Position numbers and translations under genes: made by a program. Shown in pieces: positions 35,930 to 47,667 of a stretch of DNA of 64,000 nt. The number at the start of each line of letters is the position of its first letter. Within the stretch, counting starts at the first letter, position 1. The stretch is from Agrypnia vestita (taxonomy: Eukaryota; Arthropoda; Insecta; Trichoptera; Phryganeidae), in assembly GCA_016648135.1 (NCBI GenBank), contig JADDOH010010254.1, positions 1 through 64,000 of the forward strand. The letters run 5' to 3'. Below the pieces are notes generated by a model, which saw nothing but the letters and a program-made list of their open reading frames with translations, was not told the origin of the DNA and searched no databases.

Positions 35930-36678
35930 TTCAAATTCAAATTCAAATGTCTATTCAATGTTCAATGTTACAAATGTTTACAGTGTTTACAAAATTTAAT
36001 GAAGCTTTTTTCATTGTTGTTGAGTGTCTTGGCAGCAAGTAAACACTAAATTGATTTGACGCCCTGCCTGCTACACTAGTAATTTACTGTATTATAGCAG
36101 ACAGTGCTCTTCCAGTAGTATAATGTTCAAGAATATTTATTATTTATATAACATTTGTGAATAAATCTTATTGCCAATTAAAATTAAGTAATAGTAATAA
36201 TTAAATGTTTACAATTTAATAATGGTGTTAATTAATTATATTATAGACAAAGGAAAAAAAATGATCTGAATAGGATATTAATAAAATAAAATAAAATAAA
36301 ACAATTAAAAGTATTTAAAAAGATGACAGTAACAGTAAGACAGTAAGTGACAGTAAATGTTCTTGTAGGAATAGTATATTTTAAATTTAGTTTATGTGAT
36401 GGCTTTTAATAGGTTTTGGGCATGCTTCCTTCCCTTTTCATGCAGCCAGAGTTTCACTTTAGAAGAAAAATACGCGAGACTATGGCTACATGTTTTAAGT
36501 TTAGTGTTAAGAGTATTGAATGTTTTTGGTGCTTGGAAGAGGTGAAATCTTTGTGAAAAGGTTTTTTTCAATTTTGGTACAAGATAGTTGCAGTTCACCT
36601 GTGCCCTTGTTGAATGTGAGTGAGTTATTTGTTGGTGATCTTGTTTATGTCGGAAAAAATATTTTAAAGTGTTGAGTT
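35930..36678 (-). pseudogene. 5'-truncated LINE 3' end (copy B)
   Basis: An inverted copy of the 4815-5605 element. Here the 3' terminus is preserved as a TTTGAA-repeat tail (reading the minus strand, GAATTTGAATTTGAATT). The RT tail frame is at 36392-36598. A short TTAATT on both sides (35924 and about 36682) may be the target duplication. It lies inside the long-inverted-repeat element and is therefore younger than it. Confidence 0.6.
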
Positions 36679-36697
36679 TTCTTAATTAGGTGGGCGT

Positions 36698-37138
36698 TCA
36701 TTCCCAGGACTGTATCCACTGGTTTCTTAGTTTGAGACGCAACCCGAAAGGATGAAAGGAGGATCGAAAGGAATCTGGCCTTACCTCGCTTTTCTTGATG
36801 GGTAGAAGCACTTCCTCGACTTCCGCTGGTGAGAAGGAGGCCGTATTAACTTCGTCCGGAAACGGGTCTCGTGCACTTATACCGCTCGAAATCTGTGTGT
36901 TCGGAGTACGGCGACGTGAAGCGGCACGGCAGTTAACCCGTTGTTCTGCAGACTGCAGCAGACTGCCGGCCCTGTCCTCGTATACGCGATCCCCGACTCT
37001 CCGCAGGCCAGAGGGGGACGGAGCGAAGCGGACAAGAACAGGAGCGGACAAGAGATGGATATATATTAGGTGAGGGATGTTATGAGATTGAGTCTCAACA
37101 GGCGTTATTTCGATATTAGGCGTTCGAGGCGCAAACAA
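36698..37138 (-). pseudogene. Possible transposon ORF fragment
   Basis: A 146-codon minus-strand frame in GC-richer DNA. FSPAEVEEVLLPIKKSEVRP and DSFRSSF resemble the segment at the start of LINE RT domains, where a helix is followed by KKS-GPDG and FLR. The GPDG is replaced, and the N-terminal part is low-complexity-like. Assignment is tentative; it may be part of the surrounding long-inverted-repeat element. Confidence 0.3.
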
Positions 37139-38329
37139 TATCTGTTTACTGTTTTTTATAATTTTATGATTTTGTAATGCACGGCTGCTATGACCAGTAC
37201 ATTTCTTGTAATAACTTTGTTATTATGGTCCTGCGAGCCCAATTAATTATTTTAATATTAGCAGGGTCTAGCATCATATATTTGACATAATCAAGTCTCC
37301 GGGGGCAGTGTAACATTTTTTATGAATTTAATAATAAGCGCGGAACAGCTTCTTCTGTCCGCAGACGTAGGGCGAGCCAAATGCTTATTTTGACGAATCG
37401 TCAACAGACCTTACTTATTTTCTTAGAAATCTCAAAAGCCCAAATCAGGGCAGGTGTATACCTTTATTATTATAAATAATAATAAATAAATAAATTGATT
37501 CAATCCCGTTATATCAGAGGGTACCGTTATAATAATGGTAATGGGCAGCGCGACCGGCGCCATTCGGAGCACCCGGCTAGGTAGACGTCATGTCTTGTGC
37601 AACAAGACTCTGATTCTGAGCGGGCTGGCACCGCGATCAGGTCAGACGCAAGCGAAATGTGGACAAATTCCACGACGCCTTTTTGTCAGTCAGTGGCTGC
37701 AGCGGTGCTAACATCACCAGCTATGCGGGCCGGTCGCCCGCATTCAAGATGACGACATCGGTCCCACTCCATTTGTGGCGACTGTGTCGAGCCATGAAGC
37801 TCACCTTCGTTAACTTCTAAAAAGGCCTTTGTCAGGGCCACATCTGATCCATTCGAAACACTGTACCTACATAAAATGACATATTACTTGTGGTTATACC
37901 ATTTTATGATTAAATGCTGAAAAAATAATTTATTTTTATTTTTGCTTAAGTCTGGCATTTTTGTTCAATAACTTTTTTCACACAGCGATTTTGGACTTCC
38001 CGCCATAACAATAGTTAAGTTCATAAAAAAAACCTTTCCAATGATATATCGCATGTTGTTATTGGTTCCTAGGCTGGCTCCCATACATTTTTGCCCATCC
38101 TCCTTTACCACCTGCATGATGTTGAAAAGAAAATATATATTGAGAAACTGACAAACTTGAAAATAATATGTAGATTACAGTTTAAAAACTAAATATTCCC
38201 AGTAAATATAAAAGAATCAGTATTTTCAACATTCTTTAAGATAACACCGAACATATGAGTGTAGAACCATGACTGTATGAATGGAAATAATAATGTAGAT
38301 ATATACTTAAATAACAATATTTAGTATAT

Positions 38330-38640
38330 ATATTTTTATTTAATTTGGAGCTAACAGTTAGATTCAGGGCCAATTATATAAACATAAATTAGTTAAATAT
38401 CAGACCAAATAAACGGCATTTGATAAAAATGTCAATTTTTTCATCTTATAAAGTTTTCGTCAGTCAAATTTTATAATAATAAAACCATAGACAAGAGCAG
38501 TAAAATATTGCTATACTTACAGATGGTTAAATAAATTTATAAAACTTTGGTAATAGTTACTAATGAACGGTCATCTGTTAGTTAATTGTTGATATACTAT
38601 CGGATATTTGATCTTTCGTTTATAAGATCGGCCCTTAATT
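38330..38640. repeat. Interspersed repeat related to 15.6-16.65 kb
   Basis: Shares the CATAGACAAGAGCAGTAAAA block (38487) and the TTAGTTAATTGTTGATATAC ... ATAAGATCGGCCCTTA block with 16490-16650. It ends only about 30 bp before the first dynein exon. Confidence 0.5.
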
Positions 38641-38668
38641 TATCATCATTTTCTATATATATTTCTAG

Positions 38669-38788
38669 TTTCTTGAAGATCACCAGGTTTTACTTTCTTC
38701 AATGAAATCTACTAAATATGTGGAACCTTTTATTGTTGAGGTTGAGTACTGGGAAAAATCTTTAGGATATGTGGCAGAGTCGATAGAG
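38669..38788 (+). CDS. DNAH2: DNAH2 exon: linker, LEDHQ segment
   Basis: Acceptor TTTCTAG before 38669 and donor GAG|GTAAAG. The 40 codons include [20 protein letters not shown] and [13 protein letters not shown], a region that starts the linker in axonemal dyneins. In-frame TAG immediately upstream shows that the exon cannot extend left. Upstream exons are not in the adjacent DNA. Confidence 0.85.
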
Positions 38789-41700
38789 GTAAAGCAAATT
38801 TTCTTTAATGAATCCTTAATTTTTTTAAAGAAAATTTTTAATAATTTTTGTAAATTTAAGGTTGCATTGCAAGTGCAGAGAAGATGGTTGTACTTGGAGA
38901 ATATATTCTTTGGTGAAGACATTAGAAAACAACTGCCGACAGAGAGCAAAAAATTTGATGCATTATCAGCTGATTGGAGAGACATCACAAGCAGGTTTAT
39001 ACTTTTTAGAGAGATTTTGATAAACAGGATAATGATGCGTAGGTCTCTTTGTAAGCACTATTTGTGTTTTATAAAATATATTCCACGGCAAAGAAGTTCA
39101 GAAGTATAACGATGTTAGTGTTTAAATTCTTATTCTATATCTCTCATCTACAGTGATTCATCCAAAAAGTAAATCTTTCTTTCCCTTACTTTCTATTTAA
39201 TACAGAATCACATTTTAATATTTATTTTTTTTGCATAACAATATTTTGAAATGATTTTCTCATTTTAGCATGTACAAAGGTAAAAATGCAATAGAGGCTT
39301 GCTTTTATAAGCCTTCTCCATTCTTGCTGAACAAACTTAATAAAATAATTGATGATTTGGAGGGAATTCAACGAACTTTGGAAAAATATCTCGAAACAAA
39401 AAGAATGTTGTTTCCACGTTTTTATTTCATTTCAAACGACGATCTTTTGGAAATTTTGGGTAATTCAAAGAAGCCCTTATTGATTCAAACACATCTTAAA
39501 AAGTTGTTTGATAACTTAAACAAGATGTACATTGATAAGGTAGGCAACTTTAAAGTTTTTAATTCTTATTGATAAATTATTTGATTATTTTTCACTTGCT
39601 TTTATAATCTGAGTATATTTCATGGGATCGCGGTGTCAGCAGAATCCCCATGTGAATTCTCCTATAATGTGAGATGTGCCAGATCTTATCTGTATATAAA
39701 CACAGACGTCTGTGCTTCCGAGTGCGCGTGTCTTTTGTCGCGCGATTGCTTATCATGAGAATACTGGCGAAAGTCAGTGCTGGTCAAAATGCGTGGGCAA
39801 ATGGGTCGTTGACCCCATATATATATTGTGTTTTTATTCTTATCAGCTTTTATTGTTTTCCTATTCCACTAAATTATGCTTATTTATTGCTTTTGTTTTT
39901 TTTTTTTTTACAAAATGTGCTTTTTCTGGAGCCTAATATGGTATCTAATATTCATTTTCACATATTTGTTAATCTTTTTTTCTCTAGCTACCACTTTTTA
40001 AATTTAAATTAATTATTTTTCTTTTCATTTTTTTTGCTTTTTACATATATATATATCTATAAAATAAATAATATAAAAATCTTTCAACTGTAATATGTAT
40101 AATGAACCTTCATCAGGTTGTTTACTTGTTTTTCAAAATTTGCATTTAGAATGCTGCTGGCATACCAATAGCTAAAGGAATGATTTCCGAGGACGGCGAA
40201 ATGGTGGAATGGAAGACACCCGTAATTCTGGATGGGCCAGCTGAAGTGTGGTTGAATATGTTGGAACAAAGTATGAGAGCGATACTAAAAGTAGTGAGTA
40301 CTCAATCAAGTAATTAAAGAAAATAATTATTTTAAAAAACAGCTGATAATGTATACATAAGATGTGGATACATACATGTATATCTTACATAAATGTTGCA
40401 TTTTATTATTATGTAGTGAGTAAATAATTTTTTTGTGAAAAATTGGCACCCACGGTCTCACCAGAAAGGGATCAAAGAGACCTCAAATCCGAGCCCGCCA
40501 CTAGGAGCAAGGAAGAGATGTAAGCCACAGGGCTTGTGACCTGTAGTTGGCAGGTTTTAGAATCCTTTACGCCATGGCTACGTTCACCATTTCTTCCATC
40601 CCCTCCCTCCCACCTTAGAGTGAAATTTTTATTAATATATTTCATAAAGTATGTATAATATTTTATGTGCATATTATGTCAAGTAAACAAGTATATATGA
40701 ATTAAGTATGTGATACACTTTACTCCATAGAACATCAAATAATAAATTGTTGTTAATTGTCATTTATTTTACACTTAATTAAACATTATTTTTTTCTTTC
40801 TTTAACTTCTTATCAGATAAAAAATGATATTTTCTTCTTAATTTTTTTTTAGGTACTCCTTCAGACTAGAGCTGCATTGAAAAAGGTTGGGGTTCAGAGA
40901 GAAAAGTGGATCAATGATTGGCCTGGTCAATTAGGAATTACATGTAGTAAGGTATTATTTTCACTTTTAATTAACCATACCATTAAGTCACCTTTAAAGG
41001 TTTATAAATAAATTAAAATTTTTCAACAAGAAGATTTGAAAAAAAAAGTATTTTTACTTATTTACTAAGACATTATACCTACTGTTTTGGAGTTTTTAGT
41101 TTGACCTTTTCATAGTTGTTTTTAATTTTTTAAAACAAGTCAAACGTATTGGAACCAGGTTCTTTACCAAGAAATTTATGTTAAAAAGTTCGTGTCTATA
41201 TTTTAGTGTTCTATGCAGCGTACGAATACAGCAGGTAACTAACGGATGTAATTAAAAGAATATTATTTATATAATTAAAATATTTCATTGCTATCTATAG
41301 AAAAGAGGTAAAAAGGGAAATAAGGAAAGACATTTATTGAAACAGGTGAACAGTTTCCAATTCCTCGGTTTAATAATATCCCAGGATAGAAAGCAAGAAA
41401 GTGAATTGGATAGGAGGATAGGAGCCGCGAGCCAGGTAGCTCAATCCTGGGATAATACATTATCCTAAACTTAGAAAAGGGGAGCTCAGCCAATGAGCAA
41501 AGTTGGCAGTATTAAAATCAGTTTTCAGGCAACCCTAAGTACAGCCACGAGCACTGGAAAGAACCCGCTCAAGGCTATAGGCCGCCGAGATGGGATTTCT
41601 GCAAGGAATAGTAGAAGTAAATACCAGAAGGGACAGAATCAGAAATACTCAAATAAGATAATGTTTCGAAGTAGAACCCTCATTGACATTTATCGAGAAA

Positions 41701-44074
41701 TCACAGTTACGGTGGCTGGGACATATATTGCGGATGCCGGCTGATAGACTGCCAAAGCGGATATTCCAGGTAAGACCAGAAGGCAGAAGACCAAGGGGCC
41801 ATCCTAGGAGGAGCTGGCGAAAATAGTTGGAAGACTGCTGCGAAGCGAGATTGCAACTAAATCGAGCTGACATGGACGGCGAAGCCCAAGATTGGAAAAG
41901 TTGGAACATATGATAAGGGGTAGAAGAAGACGAAGGTTATTGTAAAGCGTTGTGTAAGCAGACAACAGAAAAAATTTTGAAGGAAGTCAGCAAGAAATCA
42001 GTGATAACGAAAAGTACTGAGCGCAATGAACTATTTGGGAGGCATGCGAATAGTAGCCCCCATGGACTTAACAAAGTGGAGAATAAATCTTACAGTTAAT
42101 CGACATTATTTTCAAATAAATTCCGAATCAATAATTTTTAATTTTTTAGCAATATAACTTCGATAATTTACCAAAATACTTCGGCACCTGGAAAAAACTG
42201 ATTTTCATATAGTACTTTTTAATTTTTGCTAAGGTTTTATATTAATTTTATAATAATAGTGTGTAAATATATGCACTTTTTTGTTTATAGATGATGTGGA
42301 CTAGTGATTGCATCCGTCACCTATGTCAGTGTCGGCTTGCGGGTGAAAGGAAGCCGATGAAGAAATTGAGAAAGAAGCAGAACCGTATTTTACAAATACT
42401 GCTTGTTATGAGTCGAAAGGACATTCCCAAAATGCTTCGTCTCAAAGTCAATGCTCTGGCTGTAATCGAAATTCATTCGCGAGATGTGGTTGATAAACTG
42501 TACAGAATAAGTCAGTATCAATTTACTAAATAATTTCTGAGAATAGATATAAATATTACAAGTATGAACCCAACCCTTATATGAAAAACATATTTAGCTT
42601 CAGTTCAGTTCAGATGTTTCAGATAGTTCAGATATTTTGCGTGTGAGCAATGATATAATTACAGTGAAACTCTCTTAATACGTTTTTCAAGGGACCAGCA
42701 AATAAAAATTTATTAGGCGTGATAACATATTAACAGTTATTCAATATTTTTTTCATATATTATTTACACTTTCTAATTTTGTATTTTAATTGAATTTTCG
42801 TTTATATAATATGACAATTTAAGGACATTTTATTTTAAAAAAATAAGCAGGTAAATATATACATTTGTAAAATATTACCTATGTGAATAGTACCTGAGGG
42901 TCAGAAAACAATAAAAACACCAAAACAAAAAAAAATTAACACTGTCAAAAATATTTTATTAATAACCATACTAAAGGGAACCATAAAATAACTTATGTAG
43001 GTATGTCACTACCTATGTGCAAACCTTAATTTTAAAATAAATTTATATAAGTTATTAAAATTTTAACTCATTAGGGCCGGCACCACACATGCGTTTCTTC
43101 TGTCGCGTCAAATCCGCAACCGAATTTAGAGCCTGTCCGGATGACGCGTTTTACGCATGAGTCGATTTGCGCGTTTCAATTTTTGCGTTCAGATACTGCA
43201 TTTTACGCGCGAGTGGTCTATTGCGTCCAGATACCGAGTATTACGCGCGAGACCACTCGCGCGTTTCAATTTATATTGCGTCCAGATACCGCGTATTATT
43301 TCAGTAGACTCAATTATCGGAGTGGACAAAGCAGTGGCTCATATGTCTTAATGTTGACAAATGTTGTGTTCTCCATGTCGGCAAGAATAACCCAAATATT
43401 GAGTATACCTTAAACGAAAGCCTGATTAAGTCAGTGGTCTCGCAGAAGGATCTGGGTGTTACTATTACCAAGGACTTTAAATGGTGTGAGCACATAGCGA
43501 GTGTGGTTAAGAAGGCTAACTCTATTTTGTATTTAGTGAGAAGATCATTCCAACATCTGACAGTACCACTATTCACAACTATTTATAAGACGTATGTGAG
43601 GCCTCTCCTCGAATATGCCTCTCAGATCTGGAATCCATATTTTGTTAAAGATATAGTTTTACTGGAAAATGTTCAGAGACGAGCCACAAAATTGCCCTTG
43701 GGTCTTAAAAACCTGGAATATGCGGAAAGGCTGAGAGTATTGAAACTGCCCACTCTTCAGGAGCGACGAGCAAGAGGTGACCTCATCGAGACATTCAAGA
43801 TTCTATCGGGCTACTACAATATTCCTAATATGACAGATATGTTTGCATTTAACACTAATGTGGGCCTTCGAGGACATCATCTGAAGTTGAACAAGTCTCG
43901 GTTCTCGTGTAACCCAAGAAAGCATGCATTAAGCAATAGAGTGGTCAATATGTGGAACAGTTTGCCCGAGGATGTTGTGTCTGCAGCCAGTGTCAACCAA
44001 TTTAAGAATAGGCTGGATATTCAAATGAGAGACAGTGATATTGGCCTATCAGCTTAAGCTGCCTGCCCATTATC

Positions 44075-44108
<34 letters not shown>

Positions 44109-47100
44109 TTTTATTTCAGTAGATGTTGGCGCATATGGCAAAAGCAATTACTTCACAATTTTTAAAAACTGTTTTATATTTTAAAAAAACTTGTCTAAAA
44201 ATGTTTTACGCGCAAGTGAGCAAACGCGAGTCAGCATTTGGACGGGATGTATGTAGCACCAGTATCTCGAGAACGCGCGAGTGTCTAAAACGTGTCATCT
44301 GGACAGGCTCTTAGCAGTCACATAGTATATTCCGCGGCAGACCACGTGGAGAACAAACACATGTGCGGATAATCTGTCAAATGTGGCGCGTTGCAATCAA
44401 AAACACGAGACGTGACGTCACCGATTTTACGTTGACGTAAGTTCCGCGGGCGGGGAAACGAACAGACGGAACGATCGATGATCCGCGTAGTAGCGGCATT
44501 CCGCGGCGTCAATGACGCGACGGAAGATACACCTAGTGTGACGCCGGCCTTAGAAAACGATAGGAGATATTACGTTATTAATATTGCCGATTGTTTCCTC
44601 GAAGAAATACAACCAAAATGAAAACAGTTTCGTTTAGGCGACTATATAAAAAATTATCGTAAATAATCGCCGGATAAATTTATTTATTAAATATTATTTT
44701 ATCAGCCTCTTCAAATACTACAGGGTTTTTTCAGCGACTAGAACATTTGTGACGCTGTCAAAACCACTTAATTTTTATTGCGCCCATTTTTCATTTTTAG
44801 GAATGTTGAACAAAATTTCGTCTTCCGAAAAACGTATTATGAAGATTTATTTGTATGGATAAATTGAGTTCGGCTATAAATATTTTCACTACTTAGGCGT
44901 GAAACGAAAATAAGCGGGAAACGTATTAAGCCTAAAAAAATATGGGATTTGTATGGGACTTTTTCGGGACCGCAGAATTTAAACTTATTAAGTGGGAAAA
45001 CTTATTAAAAGTGAATTTATTAAGCGAGTTTCACTGTATGGTAGTGCAGCCAATGTCATGTTTGTTTTTGGGCTTCAGTTACTACTGTTGCCATTTTAAT
45101 ATACATACATACATAGGAACATTTTTTTAATTTTTAAAGTATCTCATGAAAGAAGATATAAGAATGGTCCAAAATAGAATCTGACATTTGCAGAAAATTA
45201 GTTTGCAAAAAAAGAGTATGTGTCATTATACAAGCAAAAGTATTACGCACAAAGTTTCATTCATAAATAAAAAATATTACTAAATATTGTTATTATTTTT
45301 AAAATCCCATCGTAAAATGAAAAATGTCAATTTATTAGAGGTGCCTAATATATTTGACCAAGGCTGTACATTCTTTAATTTTTAAAGTATGTCATAGAAG
45401 ATATAATAAATTCACTCACTTATATTTATACTTTTGCATTAGGTTGCATCGATGTGACATCATTTGATTGGTTCTCCCAGTTGAAGTTCTTCTGGGATAG
45501 TGATAAAGATGACTGTATCGTCCGCCAGACAAATACCATGTCCTATTACACATATGAATATATTGGTAACTCCGGAAGGCTTGTTATAACTCCGCTTACT
45601 GACAGGTTTGTTCACTTTAGCTCATAATTGAAAAACAATAAGCATGAGAACACTAACAATATATTTTCACAAATTAAGAAGCATAACTATTATGGCCAAT
45701 GCTGCTTTTATGCTAGAATTTTTTCATCAAATACTATTGCAATTACTGATGACTTAAACTGTTGTTCTGCAGTATTCTGAAAACAAGATTGTTATGGATT
45801 GTAATGTCGGATCATCATGTTTTCTGGGTGTTCTTAAAAAAGTCCTATTTATTTGATGTCGAAGCGATATTTATATCACGAAAACCAGGCATTGCAATCT
45901 GGAGTTTTGTCTAAAATATAAGTTTTTGATGATTATTATATACCTATATAGGTATATTTAAAAAAAAATAGAATTGCGAACACGGAATACGTGTCACATC
46001 AATATTCTGACTATTTTAAAATTAAGCTAAACGTTTGTGCTATGAAAATAGAACTAACTTGCTGGTCTGGAGTGAGATTCGAACCTGCGACCTTTGGATT
46101 ACGAGGTGAGAGTCCTAACCACAAGACCAACAAGTTACTCGCCTACTACTAAAATAAGTAATATAGGTTGACCACAATCAAAAGACCATTTCCTAGCTTT
46201 GTCCGGTAAGAAGAAAGCGGGGGAAAGTTGCCTGGCAAGTCCGTATTACAAGCCACAAGCCTCAATATGATATTCCAAAATAATATATGTATATTTTTTT
46301 AGTTTAAAAAAGGTTACTTACTAGAAAAACTTCTTTTGTATTCATTTTTTGCATCGTAACAGTACATATATTTTTTGCGCACATTCTTTTGAATGCGGTC
46401 TAGCTATAATATTATTTTTAAAATTGGAAGAAATCAATTTCTTTCACACACATCTACTTATTTGTTTATCTAAAGAGTTCAAATATTAAATAGACGCAAT
46501 ATATTCGTCACAGTGATACAAATATTGAGATTTGACAAGATGTCTTGATATTTTTAAATATTTGAGAAATTTCAAGACATCTTGTCAAATGTCAATATTT
46601 CTTGAGGTAACAATCCCAAATAACAATCAGAATATGGCTGATTGTGACTATGTGACCAAATTGTTAAATACGAATCTGAAAATCACAATTATGGTTAGAT
46701 TAATGATCTTTCTTTTTCTTTTTTTTTTAAAAAAAATAGAGATGCGAACACGGAATACGTGTCACATCAATATTCTTACTATTTTCAAACTAAGCTAAAC
46801 GCTTGTGCTATGCAAATAGGACTAACTTGCTAGTCTGGAGTGAGGTTCGAACCCGCGACCTTTGGATCACGAGGCCTAACCACAAGACCAACAAGTTACT
46901 CTACCTAGATCGTCACTCATAATAATCGCTCTAATTTCAATAAATTTGAAAATGTTTTTAATATTTTTTTTATTCAAAGATGCTACATAACATTGACAAC
47001 AGCTTTGAATCTTTTCCGAGGAGGAAGTCCCCAGGGTCCGGCTGGTACAGGTAAAACTGAAACTGTAAAAGACCTCGGCCGAGCCCTGGCCAGATGGGTT

Positions 47101-47565
47101 GTCGTAACCAACTGTTCTGACGGGCTAGACTACAAGAGTATGGCCAAGTGCTATGCGGGTAATTTTTCACTTGTTTCTTCATTCTATTAAAAACTATGGT
47201 ATTTAGTGATTTATAAATTAAATTTAAATTCTATTAGTGGTGGCTCGCATGCCTTTCATTTTTAATTCACATTTGTTTTTTTTTTTTAAAAAAAAAATAG
47301 AGATGCGAACACGGAATACGTGTCACATCAATATTCTTACTATTTTCAAACTAAGCTAAACGCTTGTGCTATGAAAATAGGACTAACTTGCTAGTCTGGA
47401 GTGAGGTTCGAACCCGCGACCTTTGGATCACGAGGCGAGTGTCCTAACCACAAGACCAACAAGCCACTCACTACTTTGCTCTAAATGAATTTGAAAATGC
47501 ACATTTTTTAATGTGTAGAATGTGATTTATCATTATTCAAATAATATTTGTGAAAGTATTTAAAG

Positions 47566-47607
<42 letters not shown>

Positions 47608-47609
47608 CT

Positions 47610-47667
<58 letters not shown>

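Larger units (their letters stand above)
35084..38108. mobile_element. Long-inverted-repeat element of about 3 kb
   Basis: The outer ends TAAAAGGAGGATGG (35084) and CCATCCTCCTTTA (to about 38108) are inverted. The arms continue inward: about 35084-35480 and 35745-35835 on the left match the reverse complement of about 37540-38108 on the right, at perhaps 75-85 percent. The left arm is split by a unique plus polypurine segment (35481-35745). The core holds LINE copy B and a GC-rich patch. No transposase was recognised. The structure resembles foldback or long-TIR elements. Confidence 0.6.
43074..44549. mobile_element. Harbinger-like TIR element (middle layer)
   Basis: GGGCCGGCACCACACA at the left is mirrored by GTGTGACGCCGGCC at the right, flanked by TTA (43071-43073 and 44550-44552). 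A 3-bp TTA duplication with GGGCC termini suggests PIF/Harbinger. The interior has CpG-rich words such as TTTACGCG(C/A)GAG repeated on both sides of the LINE. No transposase. Confidence 0.7.
42662..45036. mobile_element. Tigger/pogo-like TIR element (outer layer of nest)
   Basis: CAGTGAAACTCTCTTAATAC at the left and GAGTTTCACTG at the right, both flanked by TA (42660-42661, 45037-45038). Inner homology includes GGGACC near both ends. CAGTGAAACTC termini with TA duplication fit the Tigger/pogo group. Without its nested guest it would be about 900 bp and carries no transposase, hence non-autonomous. Confidence 0.7.

Noticed and set aside
38702..39109. A single 135-codon ORF starting at ATG 38702
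   Set aside because: It runs through the 72-bp DNAH2 intron and past a splice donor; dynein homology fixes the exon borders at 38669-38788 and 38861-38994.
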